Shown here one piece after another: positions 17,614 to 26,586 of a stretch of 64,000 nucleotides of DNA (within the stretch, counting starts at the first letter, position 1; each line of letters begins with the position of its first letter). The translations under genes and the position numbers were made by a program. The notes beneath the pieces are model-generated. The model was not told where the DNA came from and searched no databases. It saw only the letters and a list, made by a program, of their open reading frames with translations. Origin of the DNA: Alloalcanivorax mobilis. Its GTDB lineage: Bacteria > Pseudomonadota > Gammaproteobacteria > Pseudomonadales > Alcanivoracaceae. The DNA lies in NCBI RefSeq assembly GCF_002864685.1, contig NZ_NMQZ01000015.1, positions 1 through 64,000 of the forward strand, in the 5' to 3' direction.

Positions 17614-18708
17614 ATGAGCCAGCTTTTCACACCGATCGAACTGGGTCCGCTGACCCTGAACAACCGCATCGTGATCGCGCCGATGTGCCAGTATTCCGCC
17701 GAGCAGGGCAACGCCACCTCCTGGCACACCATTCACCTGGGCCACCTGGCGCTCTCCGGCGCCGGGCTGCTGATTCTGGAGGCCAGCGCGGTGCTCGCCG
17801 AAGGCCGCATCAGCCCGCAGGACCTGGGGCTGTGGAACGACGACAACGAAGCGGCGCTGAAGACGGTGCTGGATCAGGTGCGCGCCCACTCGGACATGCC
17901 GGTCGGCATTCAATTGGCCCACGCCGGCCGCAAGGCGTCCACCTTGAAACCCTGGGAAGGCGGTGCCCAGATTGCGCCGGATCAACCCCAGGGCTGGCGC
18001 ACCCGGGCGCCCTCGCCGCTCGCCTTCGCCGACGGCGAGGTCGCGCCGGAACCGCTGGATGAGAGCGAGATCAGCGCCTTGATCGAAGCGTTCGTCGTCG
18101 CCGCCAAGCGCGCGCACCGCCTGGGCCTGGAGCTGATCGAAATCCACGGCGCCCACGGCTACCTGCTGCACGAATTCCTTTCGCCACTCTCCAACCAGCG
18201 CGACGACCGCTACGGCGGCAGCCTGGAAAACCGCATGCGCCTGCTGCTGGAAGTGTTCGACGCGGTCAAGGAGGCGGTGCCCGAACTGGCCGTGGGGGTG
18301 CGCGTCTCAGCCACCGACTGGGCCGACGGCGGCTGGGATCTGGAGCAAACCGTGGCCCTGGCCCAGGCCCTGAAAAGCCACGGCTGCGACGACATCCACG
18401 TTTCCAGCGGCGGCCTCACCGGCGCCCAGAAAATTCCAGTGGGCCCGGGCTACCAGGCCGCCCTGGCGGCGCGCATCAAGGCGGAAAGCGGCCTGACCAC
18501 CATTGCCGTGGGCCTGATCACCGACCCGGAGCAGGCCGAGACTCTGCTCGCCTCCGGCCAGGCCGACGCCGTTGCCCTCGCCCGTGGCATCCTCTACGAC
18601 CCACGCTGGCCCTGGCACGCCGCCGCCAAACTCGGCGCCAGCGTCAAAGCCCCCAACCAATACCTGCGCAGTGCCCCGCATGGGGTCAAGGGATTGTTCG
18701 CCGAGTGA
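17614..18708 (+). CDS. Old yellow enzyme, YqjM/XenA class NADH:flavin oxidoreductase
   Basis: A 364-residue FMN TIM-barrel protein. It has NRIVIAPMCQYSAE near residue 20 (the Cys in PMCQY tunes the flavin in this class), IQLAHAGRKAS near residue 100 and EIHGAHGYLLHEFLSPLSNQR near residues 170-190 with substrate-binding His. It reduces activated C=C bonds or nitro groups with NAD(P)H in the cytoplasm. The ATG at 17614 has GGAGAG before it; the longer start at 17590 does not fit the family. It stands alone between the crcB region and the isocitrate dehydrogenase gene, which is transcribed separately. Confidence 0.92.
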   Translation: MSQLFTPIELGPLTLNNRIVIAPMCQYSAEQGNATSWHTIHLGHLALSGAGLLILEASAVLAEGRISPQDLGLWNDDNEAALKTVLDQVRAHSDMPVGIQLAHAGRKASTLKPWEGGAQIAPDQPQGWRTRAPSPLAFADGEVAPEPLDESEISALIEAFVVAAKRAHRLGLELIEIHGAHGYLLHEFLSPLSNQRDDRYGGSLENRMRLLLEVFDAVKEAVPELAVGVRVSATDWADGGWDLEQTVALAQALKSHGCDDIHVSSGGLTGAQKIPVGPGYQAALAARIKAESGLTTIAVGLITDPEQAETLLASGQADAVALARGILYDPRWPWHAAAKLGASVKAPNQYLRSAPHGVKGLFAE

Positions 18709-18718
18709 GCCAATGGCT

Positions 18719-18790
18719 GGCACGCGGCACGCAACACGCTGGCACGCCAACGACGCGTGTCGCATAAAGCGTGTTGCGTGCCAGCGCTCT
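18719..18790. repeat. Inverted heptamer-type repeat (GGCACGC / GCGTGCC)
   Basis: GGCACGC units and an AACACGC unit (18719-18739) face GCGTGTT and GCGTGCC (18769-18782). The core arms, 18726-18740 and 18768-18782, are perfect 15-base complements with a 27-base loop. There is no T-run, so termination of the upstream oxidoreductase transcript is possible but unproven. Single GCGTGTT-GCGTG runs recur at 55902 and 61677. Confidence 0.7.
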
Positions 18791-18900
18791 CACCATCCTG
18801 GCACACTCCTCGCATGCCCAAGGGCCTTGAAAAACCCCCACTTTCCCCCAAAAGTGGGGACATCATAAAACCGTGAAAAGATGACGAGAGGAGAACGCCC

Positions 18901-19908
18901 ATGGCGGAGACGAACGTAACGGTCATTCCCGGTGACGGCATTGGCCCCGATATTGTCGACGCCACGGTGCGGGTGCTGGACGCCCTGGACTGCGGGCTGC
19001 GCTACGAATACGCGATCGCCGGGCAGACGGCGCTGGACAAAGGCCTGGAGCTGGTGCCCCAGGAAACCCTGGATCTGATTGAAAAGAACCCGGTTGCCCT
19101 GAAAGGCCCGATAACCACCCCGGTGGGCAAGGGTTTCCGTTCGGTCAATGTGACCCTGCGCAAACACTTCGATCTGTTCGCCAATCTGCGTCCGGCGCTG
19201 TCGATCCCCGGGGTGCGCTCGCGCTACGACAACGTGGACATCCTGACGATCCGCGAGAACATCGAAGGGATTTATTCCGGCGAAGGCCAGATGGTCAGCG
19301 ACGACGGCGAACGCGCCGAGCTGCGCAGCGTGATCACCCGCAAGGAATCCAAACGGCTGATCCGCTTCGCCTACGAAGCCGCCCGCCGGCTGGGCCGCCG
19401 CAAGGTCACCGTGGTGCACAAAGCCAACATCATGAAATCCACCTCCGGGTTGTTTCTCGACGTAGCGCGAAGCATCGCCAAGGAATACGACGACATCGAG
19501 CACGAGGAGATGATCGTCGACAACTGCGCCATGCAACTGGTGATGAACCCGCACCGCTTCGACGTGATCGTCACCACCAATCTGTTCGGCGACATTCTTT
19601 CCGACCTGTGCGCCGGCCTCACCGGCGGCCTGGGCCTGGCCCCCGGCGCCAACGTGGGTGAGCACAAAGGCATTTTCGAGGCGGTGCACGGCAGCGCTCC
19701 GGACATTGCCGGCCAGGGCATCGCCAACCCCACCGCCCTGCTGCTCGGCGCCGCCATGATGCTCGACTACCTGGAACACAACGACGCCGCCGCGCGCCTT
19801 CGCAAGGCGGTGCGCCATGTGGTCGGCGAGGGCCAGGTGACCACCGCCGACCTGGGCGGCAAGGCCAGCACCCGTGAATTCACCGACGAGGTGATTCGGC
19901 AGCTATAG
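18901..19908 (+). CDS. NAD-type isocitrate dehydrogenase (isocitrate/isopropylmalate family)
   Basis: A 335-residue beta-decarboxylating dehydrogenase. IPGDGIGPDI opens the protein. The substrate motif SVNVTLRKHFDLFANLRP, near residue 80, has the Ser/Asn and Arg spacing of isocitrate rather than isopropylmalate enzymes. DVIVTTNLFGDILSD near residue 220 binds the metal, and HGSAPDIAGQGIANP near residue 265 is the cofactor loop of the NAD form. It oxidises isocitrate to 2-oxoglutarate. An AGGAG site precedes the ATG. It stands alone, with repeat-rich gaps on both sides. A homoisocitrate or related substrate cannot be fully excluded. Confidence 0.9.
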   Translation: MAETNVTVIPGDGIGPDIVDATVRVLDALDCGLRYEYAIAGQTALDKGLELVPQETLDLIEKNPVALKGPITTPVGKGFRSVNVTLRKHFDLFANLRPALSIPGVRSRYDNVDILTIRENIEGIYSGEGQMVSDDGERAELRSVITRKESKRLIRFAYEAARRLGRRKVTVVHKANIMKSTSGLFLDVARSIAKEYDDIEHEEMIVDNCAMQLVMNPHRFDVIVTTNLFGDILSDLCAGLTGGLGLAPGANVGEHKGIFEAVHGSAPDIAGQGIANPTALLLGAAMMLDYLEHNDAAARLRKAVRHVVGEGQVTTADLGGKASTREFTDEVIRQL

Positions 19909-19930
19909 GGTCGCCGGCGGGTCAACGTGG

Positions 19931-19998
19931 GTCTGGCCGACCTCTCCTACGCGGCGCTGTAGAGATTTTTTCCGGTAGGAGCAGGCCCAGCCAGCGAC
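19931..19998. repeat. REP-like inverted pair 1
   Basis: Left half ends CTCTCCTAC (19950), and right half starts GTAGGAGCAGGCC (19975) and ends CAGCGAC. The two halves are imperfect complements around a T-rich loop. The same CTCCTAC/GTAGGA core occurs at 33682 and 61538. Confidence 0.6.
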
Positions 19999-20050
19999 GC
20001 CTTTTGGCCGGATGGCGCGGCGCCGTTGCTCCGAACCCGAGTTTTTTTGC

Positions 20051-20327
20051 GCCAGACGCCAGACGCCGGACGCCGGACGCTAACCCAGCGGTGGATCGGT
20101 GGTGGGTCGGACATCTGACGCCAACATAAGCCCTCCACCAAAGGCATTGCGGCTACGCAACGAGTCTTTGCGTCAGATCAAACCGTTGCGCTAGGCGGTT
20201 AAGCGTCCGATGTCCAACCTTAAAAGCGTGCCCACGAGTTGCTGGAGAGCAGTGCTCTAGCAACGGCCGTTTGTTTTTTTGTCTAGCGTCCCGCGTCTGG
20301 CGTCCGACGTCCGACGTCCGACGTCCC
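20051..20327. repeat. Inverted pair of heptamer arrays (GCCAGAC / GCGTCCG)
   Basis: Four GCCAGAC/GCCGGAC units (20051-20078) face six GCGTCTG/GCGTCCG/ACGTCCG units (20286-20327) across 207 bp. The arms are reverse complements at heptamer level. This fills most of the 522-bp gap between isocitrate dehydrogenase and the YqjD-like gene. The spacer between the arms shows no gene. Confidence 0.75.
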
Positions 20328-20430
20328 ATCTTCCTTTATCAATGTTTTTCAACACACGAATAGCCGGCGCGCGGACGCTTCTCTATGCTCAAGGACCTAA
20401 GGAAATTCATGCATGGAGCAGGAGCGTATC

Positions 20431-20700
20431 ATGAGCCAGTCCAGCGAAACCGATGCCATTAAAAAAGACATGGAGCAACTGCGCAGCGACATCGCCGCGC
20501 TGGCGGAAGCAATGAAGCGCAGCGGCCAGCAGCGGGCTCAGGCGGGTGTCGACGCGGCCCGCGAGAAATTCGACGAAGTCCGTTTGGAAGCCGCCGGGCA
20601 GGCGGAGCATTGCAGCAACCAGATCAAGCAGCGTCCGTTCACCAGCGTGCTGACCGCATTCGGTGTCGGCCTGTTGATCGGCAAAATCATTAGCCGCTGA
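20431..20700 (+). CDS. YqjD/ElaB-like (DUF883) membrane-anchored protein
   Basis: An 89-residue protein. It has a long amphipathic helix rich in Lys, Glu and Ala (residues 8-60) and a C-terminal hydrophobic segment with glycine zipper, TAFGVGLLIGKIISR. This is the plan of the YqjD/ElaB/DUF883 family, inner-membrane tail-anchored proteins that in E. coli associate with ribosomes in stationary phase. I start at the ATG at 20431, which has GGAG eight bases upstream, rather than six codons earlier. The next gene begins one base after its stop, so the two are co-expressed, as yqjD and yqjE are in enterics. Confidence 0.8.
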   Translation: MSQSSETDAIKKDMEQLRSDIAALAEAMKRSGQQRAQAGVDAAREKFDEVRLEAAGQAEHCSNQIKQRPFTSVLTAFGVGLLIGKIISR

Positions 20701-20701
20701 T

Positions 20702-21163
20702 ATGAATCTTCGCGGCAAACTGTCGTCTCTGTTCAGCCTGCACGCGCTGGTCTGGTTGACCATGTTGACCGGGCTGGCGGCGTTGCTGTGCATCGCCTCG
20801 GCGGCGTGGCTGGCCATGGCCCCACACGTGGGCGCTCCGCTGGCCGCCCTGTACACCGGCGTCGGTTTGCTGGTGGTGGCGGTGCTGCTGGGTTGGGCGG
20901 TGAAAGGCCTGACCGCGAAGCCCGACGCCACTTCGGTCTCCTCGCCGCAGAATGAGCAGCATATTGAACAGAATCTGACGCCACTGATCGGCGAGCGCGC
21001 GGCGGAATGGACCCAGCGCAATGCCGGCGTGGTGATGATCGGCGCCGTCGCCGCGGGCGTTCTGATCGCCGCCAGCCCCGGCACCCGCCGCTTTCTGACC
21101 CGCGCCGCCGGCCCGGTGGTGACCCGCAAGGTGATCGAGGCCTACCAGAAAGCCTCGCAATAG
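20702..21163 (+). CDS. Small membrane protein, YqjE-like position
   Basis: A 153-residue protein with hydrophobic segments at about residues 14-40 and 45-68 and a third near 105-122. The last part, SPGTRRFLTRAAGPVVTRKVIEAYQKAS, is basic and soluble. I do not recognise a strong domain. Its place directly after a YqjD-like gene, with one base between them, suggests a YqjE/holin-like partner in the membrane, perhaps in stress or stationary phase. The function is not known. Confidence 0.7.
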   Translation: MNLRGKLSSLFSLHALVWLTMLTGLAALLCIASAAWLAMAPHVGAPLAALYTGVGLLVVAVLLGWAVKGLTAKPDATSVSSPQNEQHIEQNLTPLIGERAAEWTQRNAGVVMIGAVAAGVLIAASPGTRRFLTRAAGPVVTRKVIEAYQKASQ

Positions 21164-21267
21164 CCTCACCAGACTGAAAACTGAAAACAGTATTTTCCCT
21201 TCCCGCCCGATTGCCATCCGCCGGTGGACCGCTAGACTGAAAGGTCTGTTGAAGCGGAAGAAAAACC

Positions 21268-22215
21268 ATGAAAACCGAGCGTGGCGTGCTGATTGTGTCG
21301 GCGTTGATGTCCCTGCTGGTGGGCGCGGTGGCGGTCACCGCCGCCAGCCTGACGCAATCCAAGGCGATCCTGCTCGATGGCCTTTTCAATCTGGTCTACT
21401 TTCTGGTCGCGCTGATCACGGTGCGCATCAGCGCGCTGGCCACCCAGCCCGATGACCGCAAATTTCCATTCGGTTACGCCTATTTCGAATCCCTGATCAA
21501 CGCCGGCAAGGGGCTGCTGATTCTTGGCGTGGCGCTGTTCGCCCTGGGCGATGCGGTGATCGCGCTGCTCTCTGGTGGCCGCACCATTGTCGCCGGCCCG
21601 GCGATTGTCTATGCCTTGTTCGCCACGCTCGCCTGCTCCGGTACCGCCTGGCTGCTGTTTCGCAGCCGTCGCCATAACGATACGCCGCTGATGCGCGCGG
21701 ATTCGGAAAACTGGCTGGTCAACGCGCTGATCTCCTCGGCGGTGCTGCTGACATTCTGCACCATTCCGTTGGCTCGCTGGTTGGGTTGGCACGACATCGT
21801 GCCCTATGTGGATTCGGTGCTGGTGATCGCCGTGGTTCTGCTGTGCCTGAGCGTGCCGATCAAAATGGCGCGCGGCGCGATCCGCGAATTGCTCAACCGG
21901 GCGCCACCGCGTGCCGTGCGCCAGCCGGTGCAGGCGGCGATCCAGACGGCGCTGGCGGATCTGCCGGTGCGCCAATTGCAAATCCGCATGGTGCGCCCGG
22001 GCCGCCAGCTCTATGTGATGATCCATGTGGTGTTGCCGGAGGACTATCCGCTCATCAACCTGGCCGCATTGGACGCGATCCGCGCCCGGCTGCGCGCGGC
22101 AATTTCCGCCGTGCACCCCAACCAGGTCACCGACACCGTGTTCACCGCCGACCCGGCCTGGGCGGAACCCTGCGATGGGCTGCCGCCCTTGTCCGAGCCC
22201 GACGAAACGCGCTGA
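21268..22215 (+). CDS. Cation diffusion facilitator family protein with altered metal site
   Basis: A 315-residue protein with six predicted membrane helices and a cytoplasmic C-terminal domain, the CDF plan. The family exports Zn, Fe, Mn or Co by proton exchange using a DxxxD pair in TM2 and an HxxxD pair in TM5. Here TM2 reads LLDGLFN (Asp 37, Asn 41) and TM5 reads ADSENWLVN (Asn 148, Asn 152), so three of four usual ligands are changed. The Asp in MRADSEN is kept. It may move a different cation or be a sensor. It ends 12 bp before the convergent aldo/keto reductase gene. Confidence 0.82.
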   Translation: MKTERGVLIVSALMSLLVGAVAVTAASLTQSKAILLDGLFNLVYFLVALITVRISALATQPDDRKFPFGYAYFESLINAGKGLLILGVALFALGDAVIALLSGGRTIVAGPAIVYALFATLACSGTAWLLFRSRRHNDTPLMRADSENWLVNALISSAVLLTFCTIPLARWLGWHDIVPYVDSVLVIAVVLLCLSVPIKMARGAIRELLNRAPPRAVRQPVQAAIQTALADLPVRQLQIRMVRPGRQLYVMIHVVLPEDYPLINLAALDAIRARLRAAISAVHPNQVTDTVFTADPAWAEPCDGLPPLSEPDETR

Positions 22216-22227
22216 ACGGCTTGTTGG

Positions 22228-23217
22228 TTAACGATCCAGCGTGTGCATGGCGGCTTCCGCATAGCGCTCACCGGCGGCGGCATTGAGCGGAAACAGGCGG
22301 TCGAGCCGCTGCCGTTCGCTGTCGCTCAGTGTGACCTCCAGCGCGCCCAGATTCTCTTGCAGGTAACGGCGGCGCTTGGTGCCAAAGATCGGCACGATGT
22401 CCTCGCCCCGGGCCAGCACCCAGGCGAGCGCCAGCTGCGAAGGCAGCACGCCCTTACTCCGCGCCATCTCATTGACGCTGGCCACCAGGTCCAGATTGCG
22501 CTGGAAATTCTCGCCCTGAAAACGCGGGTTGTGGCGGCGGAAGTCGTCCGCGTCGAAGTCGTCCGGCGAACGGATCGCACCGGTCAGAAAGCCACGCCCC
22601 AAAGGGCTGTAGGCCACGAACCCCACGCCCAGCTCACGGCAGGCGGGCAAAATGTGTTGCTCGGCGTCGCGGGTCCATAGGGAATATTCCATCTGCAAGG
22701 CGGTGATCGGGTGCTCCCGATGGCCGCGCCGCAGGGTCTCCGCCGAGGCTTCGCTGAGCCCCAGGTAACGCACCTTGCCGGCTTTCACCAGTTCGCCCAT
22801 GGCGCCCACGGTGTCTTCGATCGGCACCGACGGATCGATGCGATGCTGGTAGTAGAGATCGATGGTTTCCACGCCCAGGCGTTTGAGACTGCCCTCCACC
22901 GAGCGCCGCAGGTACTCCGGCGAGCCATCCACGCCCCGCGCCTGGGGGTTGGCCGGGTCGCGCACGATGCCGAACTTGGTGGCCAGAAAAACCCGCTCGC
23001 GCTTGCCGGCGATGGCCTTGCCCACCAGCTCCTCGTTGAGGTGCGGGCCGTACATGTCGGCGGTGTCGAGCATCGTCACGCCCCGCTCCAGGGCCGCGTC
23101 CAGAGTGGCCAGGGATTCGCGGTCGTCGCGGTGGCCGTAGAAATCGCTCATCCCCATGCAGCCCAGCCCCAGGGCGGAAACCAGCGGGCCCTGCCGGCCC
23201 AGTTGACGTTGTTTCAT
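22228..23217 (-). CDS. Aldo/keto reductase
   Basis: A 329-residue NADPH-dependent oxidoreductase. The catalytic tetrad is visible: Asp in [17 protein letters not shown] with Tyr four residues on (near 50-55), Lys in FLATKFG near residue 80, and His in YYQHRIDP near residue 120. The C-terminal [15 protein letters not shown] binds the NADP phosphate. It belongs to the YajO/Tas-like group that reduces aldehydes and ketones. AAGGAG precedes the ATG. It diverges from a LysR gene 109 bp away, which probably controls it. Confidence 0.92.
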   Translation of the reverse strand: MKQRQLGRQGPLVSALGLGCMGMSDFYGHRDDRESLATLDAALERGVTMLDTADMYGPHLNEELVGKAIAGKRERVFLATKFGIVRDPANPQARGVDGSPEYLRRSVEGSLKRLGVETIDLYYQHRIDPSVPIEDTVGAMGELVKAGKVRYLGLSEASAETLRRGHREHPITALQMEYSLWTRDAEQHILPACRELGVGFVAYSPLGRGFLTGAIRSPDDFDADDFRRHNPRFQGENFQRNLDLVASVNEMARSKGVLPSQLALAWVLARGEDIVPIFGTKRRRYLQENLGALEVTLSDSERQRLDRLFPLNAAAGERYAEAAMHTLDR

Positions 23218-23235
23218 GCTCTTTCTCCTTACTCA

Positions 23236-23310
23236 GGTCGCGACCAGTATCGGCATTCAGAAACAGGCGATAAACCGCGTTTCATGGTTAACTCCATTCA
23301 TATTTCTGAA
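23236..23310. promoter_or_regulatory. Dyads between the aldo/keto reductase and LysR genes
   Basis: The divergent promoter region holds a 10-bp palindrome GGTCGCGACC (23236-23245) and a perfect 8-bp inverted repeat, TTCAGAAA (23256-23263) with TTTCTGAA (23303-23310). Either could be the LysR binding site; neither is a perfect T-N11-A box. Confidence 0.35.
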
Positions 23311-23326
23311 CAATGACGGAGCCATC

Positions 23327-24247
23327 ATGGATCGCATCAAGGCCATGCAGGTGTTCACCCGGGTGGTGGAAGCGGGCAGCTTTACCCGCGCCGCGGAAAC
23401 CCTGGAAATGCCCCGCGCCACGGTCACCACCTCGGTGCAACAACTGGAGGCCCATCTGGGGGTGCGGCTGCTGCACCGCACCACCCGCCAGGTCTCTCTG
23501 ACCCTGGACGGCGGCGCCTATTACGAGCGTTGCCTGACGCTGCTGGAAGACCTGGCGGACGCCGAGGCGATGCTCACCGACCGCCATGAACCGGCCGGGC
23601 GTCTCAAGGTCAGCCTGCCCGGCCCACCCACCCGCAAGGTGATCCTGCCGGCGCTGCCCGCCTTCTGCGCGCGCTACCCATTGATCGACCTGGAGCTGGG
23701 CGTCAATGACCGGCCGGTGGACCTGATTCAGGAAGGGGTGGATTGCGCGCTGCGCGCCGGGCCCCTGCCGGATTCCTCGCTGGTGGCGCGGCGGCTGGGT
23801 TATATGGTGGAGATCAGCTGTGCGTCGCCGGATTATCTGGCCCGCTTCGGCACGCCGACAACGCCGACGGATCTGGCCACCCACCAGGTGATCAATTACC
23901 ACTCCGGGCGCACCGGCCGGCCGCTGCCGTGGGAGTACCGCGAGAACGGCGAAACCCATCAGTTACAGCTCGGCGGACGCCTCACCGTGGACAACGCCGA
24001 CGCCTACACCGCCGCCGCGGTGGCCGGTTTCGGGCTGGCCCAGATTCCGCTGTATGGCGTGCACGAACACCTGCTCGCCGGCCAGTTGGTGGAGGTGCTG
24101 CCGGAATACCGCCCGGCCCCCACGCCGCTGTCGGTGGTGTATCCGCACAATCGCCATCTCTCCAGCAAGGTCAAGGTATTCATTGAGTGGCTCAGCGCCA
24201 CCCTGCGCGCCTACCCGGGCCTGATCGCCGATCCCGAGCGCCGCTAA
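23327..24247 (+). CDS. LysR family regulator
   Basis: A 306-residue LysR-type regulator. The winged helix-turn-helix covers residues 1-60 (MDRIKAMQVFTRVVEAGSF, then ATVTTSVQQLEAHLGVRLLHRTTR). The rest is the substrate-binding domain, with the CrgA/PA4121-like features of the large group that control a divergent dehydrogenase or reductase. The ATG at 23327 has ACGGAG before it; an earlier in-frame start lies inside the promoter region. It is divergent from the aldo/keto reductase gene and probably regulates it and itself. Confidence 0.92.
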   Translation: MDRIKAMQVFTRVVEAGSFTRAAETLEMPRATVTTSVQQLEAHLGVRLLHRTTRQVSLTLDGGAYYERCLTLLEDLADAEAMLTDRHEPAGRLKVSLPGPPTRKVILPALPAFCARYPLIDLELGVNDRPVDLIQEGVDCALRAGPLPDSSLVARRLGYMVEISCASPDYLARFGTPTTPTDLATHQVINYHSGRTGRPLPWEYRENGETHQLQLGGRLTVDNADAYTAAAVAGFGLAQIPLYGVHEHLLAGQLVEVLPEYRPAPTPLSVVYPHNRHLSSKVKVFIEWLSATLRAYPGLIADPERR

Positions 24248-24327
24248 GGAGCCGCTGAAAAATTTTTGCCATTTGTCAGCGCGCTCCGGTTGGCCTACCG
24301 TCTAACGACTGGGGACAGGAGGCAAGC

Positions 24328-25056
24328 ATGCGCTACGAACTGTTCTACTGGCCGACCATTCAGGGACGCGGGGAGTTTGTCCGCCTGGCCCTGGAAGACG
24401 CGGGCGCCGACTACCTGGACGTGGGCAACGGCAGCGAAGCCGATGAGCTGGGCGTGCCCGCCATCGTCAGCTACCTGGACGGCGATGCCACCCCCCGGCC
24501 GCCTTTCGCGCCGCCGTTTCTGAAAGCCGGCGAGCTGGTGATTTCCCATGTCGCCAACATCCTGCAGTACCTGGGGCCGCGCCTGGCGCTGGTGCCCGAC
24601 GATGAAGCCTGCCGCTACTGGGCCCACGGCCTGCAACTGACGATCACCGACCTGGTCGCCGAGATTCACGACTGCCACCATCCGATCGCCGCTTCGCTCT
24701 ACTATCAGGATCAGAAAGACGAGGCCCTGCGCCGCAGCCAGATACTGCGTGACGAACGGCTGCCCCGTTTTCTGGGCTACTTCGAGCAGGTGCTGGAACA
24801 AAATCCGGCCGGCCCGGACTGGCTGGTGGGCGACGCCCACAGCTATGTGGATTTGTCCCTGTTCCAGGTGATCAGCGGTTTGCGCTACGCCTTTCCCAAG
24901 GCGATGGCGGCGCAGCAGGAGGCGCTGCCCAAGGTGGACGCCCTGGCCGAGCGGGTCGCCGCGCGCCCGCGCATCCAGGCCTATCTGGAATCCGACCGGC
25001 GGCTGCCCTTCAATGAAGACGGGATCTTCCGCCACTACCCGGAGCTGGACGGCTGA
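24328..25056 (+). CDS. Glutathione S-transferase family protein
   Basis: A 242-residue protein. The thioredoxin-like N-domain begins MRYELFYWP and continues IQGRGEFVRLALEDAGADY; VISHVANILQYLG near residue 70 corresponds to the glutathione-binding turn and start of the helical domain. The C-terminal all-helical domain follows. It would conjugate or isomerise electrophiles with glutathione in the cytoplasm. ACAGGAGG precedes the ATG. It lies 80 bp after the LysR gene on the same strand and could be read through from it. Confidence 0.87.
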   Translation: MRYELFYWPTIQGRGEFVRLALEDAGADYLDVGNGSEADELGVPAIVSYLDGDATPRPPFAPPFLKAGELVISHVANILQYLGPRLALVPDDEACRYWAHGLQLTITDLVAEIHDCHHPIAASLYYQDQKDEALRRSQILRDERLPRFLGYFEQVLEQNPAGPDWLVGDAHSYVDLSLFQVISGLRYAFPKAMAAQQEALPKVDALAERVAARPRIQAYLESDRRLPFNEDGIFRHYPELDG

Positions 25057-25174
25057 CGCCGCCGTCTGACAAAGCTTTGCAATTGCGGCGCGCCCGGCGC
25101 TTGCCCGGCACGCCGCCCACGCGCACGCTCAAGGTCCGCACCCGACTCTCTCTCCAACCCTGCAAGGAGGCCGC

Positions 25175-25498
25175 ATGAAACACGTCAATTGGGATGCCCC
25201 TGGCGACGCCAGCGTTCGCGATCACTACGCCAAGGACCCGAACGATTACGCCGACCCACACGCCGGCAGCGTGCTCTCCGCCCGTCATCGGGGCCAGGTG
25301 GTACGAGTCACCGTGGACGCCTACAAAGACGGCACCAGTTACGGCAAGGTGGCGGCCATCATCGACCCGGAAACCGGCAAACGGCTGGACAGCCACGGCG
25401 ATCTGAAAGTCGGCGACAGCGTCACCCTGGACGATGGCCAGCGCGCTTTTGAGCCGGACATCAAGCAGCCCGACGAAGACGACGACTGGAAAAACTGA
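25175..25498 (+). CDS. Small acidic protein of unknown function
   Basis: A 107-residue soluble protein, acidic at the C-terminus (PDEDDDWKN). No signal peptide, membrane segment or recognised domain. The AAGGAGG site four bases before the ATG is very strong, and codon use matches the neighbours, so I take it as real. The middle part, GQVVRVTVDAYKDGTSYGKVAAIID, looks like a small beta-rich domain. It stands alone between the GST and DUF815 genes. Confidence 0.65.
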   Translation: MKHVNWDAPGDASVRDHYAKDPNDYADPHAGSVLSARHRGQVVRVTVDAYKDGTSYGKVAAIIDPETGKRLDSHGDLKVGDSVTLDDGQRAFEPDIKQPDEDDDWKN

Positions 25499-25612
25499 TC
25501 GTTCCGCCAACCACGCTTCGCGTTACACAATGTCGATTTCCCGCAAGACAGCGGCGCCCGGCTACGAGATCATAGGCGGTTCATCCACCCCTTTGTCCGT
25601 ACCGGAGCGCTC

Positions 25613-26515
25613 ATGAGCCAGCCCCCCGCCACCCCCGATACCGCCAACCACCTGCTGCCCGAACTCCTGGAGCGTCTGGACCGCATCGCGGTGGCCCTGG
25701 AGCGGGCCACGGGCGGGCCGGTGGTGGCCTGGCCCGGCGACGCACCGGCCTATCGCTGGGAACGCGGCGGTGGGCCGTTCGGCGGCGGCCATCTGGAAGC
25801 GGTGCCGGAGCCGGCGCTGATCCGCTTCGAAGACCTGCGCAATGTGGACCGGCAGAGCATCGCCATCGAACGCAATACGCGCCAGTTCGTTAACGGCAAG
25901 CCCGCCAACAATGTGCTGCTCACCGGCGCCCGTGGCACTGGCAAATCTTCCCTGGTGAAAGCCTGCCTGGAGCGTTTCCACGACCAGGGGCTGCGCCTGA
26001 TCGAAATCGACAAGGACGACCTGGCGGATCTGCGCCTGCTGGTGAACCTGATCCGCCACCGCCCGGAGCGTTTTATCCTGTTCTGCGACGACCTTTCCTT
26101 CGAGGAAGGCGAAAGCGGTTACAAGGCCCTGAAAACCGCCCTCGACGGCTCGCTCACCGGCGCCGCGCCCAACCTGCTGATCTACGCCACGTCCAACCGC
26201 CGCCATTTGCTGCCGGAGAAAATGAGCGAGAACCTGGAAGCCCGCCCCGGAGAAAACGGCGAAATTCATCCTGGCGACACCACCGAGGAAAAAGTGTCGC
26301 TCTCGGAACGGTTCGGCCTGTGGCTGAGCTTTCACCCGTTCACCCAGAACGACTACCTGGCCGCGGTGGCGCAATGGATGAAACATTTCGGCGCCAGCGA
26401 CAGCGAAATCGACGCCGCCACCGACCAGGCCCTGCTCTGGGCCCGCACCCGCGGTGCCCGCAGCGGCCGCATCGCCTGGCAGTTCGCGCGGGACTATGCG
26501 GGCAGGAAATCATAG
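25613..26515 (+). CDS. DUF815 family AAA ATPase
   Basis: A 300-residue P-loop ATPase. The Walker A motif is GARGTGKSS near residue 103, the Walker B-like stretch is RFILFCDDLSFE near residue 160, and the sensor segment is LLIYATSNRRHLLPE near residue 190. This order and the FVNGKPANNVLLTG lead-in identify the DUF815 family. Its cellular role is not established. It ends near a convergent heptamer-repeat hairpin that separates it from the AlmA-like gene. Confidence 0.9.
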   Translation: MSQPPATPDTANHLLPELLERLDRIAVALERATGGPVVAWPGDAPAYRWERGGGPFGGGHLEAVPEPALIRFEDLRNVDRQSIAIERNTRQFVNGKPANNVLLTGARGTGKSSLVKACLERFHDQGLRLIEIDKDDLADLRLLVNLIRHRPERFILFCDDLSFEEGESGYKALKTALDGSLTGAAPNLLIYATSNRRHLLPEKMSENLEARPGENGEIHPGDTTEEKVSLSERFGLWLSFHPFTQNDYLAAVAQWMKHFGASDSEIDAATDQALLWARTRGARSGRIAWQFARDYAGRKS

Positions 26516-26518
26516 GGG

Positions 26519-26575
26519 CAAGCTACAAGCTACAAAAATCCTGGCCCCTTGCAGCTTGCAGCTTGCAGCTTGCAA
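26519..26575. repeat. Inverted heptamer arrays between convergent genes (CAAGCTA / CTTGCAG)
   Basis: Two CAAGCTA units (26519-26532) face four CTTGCAG-type units (26548-26575) across 15 bp, exactly between the ends of the DUF815 gene and the AlmA-like gene. It could act as a two-way transcription barrier. Confidence 0.7.
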
Positions 26576-26586
26576 CTGTCCCCACG

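Noticed and set aside
20431..21163. Phage holin-type lysis pair
   Set aside because: The first protein fits YqjD/ElaB (DUF883), no phage genes surround them, and both look like housekeeping membrane proteins.
24248..24327. Terminator between the LysR and GST genes
   Set aside because: No convincing stem followed by a T-run is visible.
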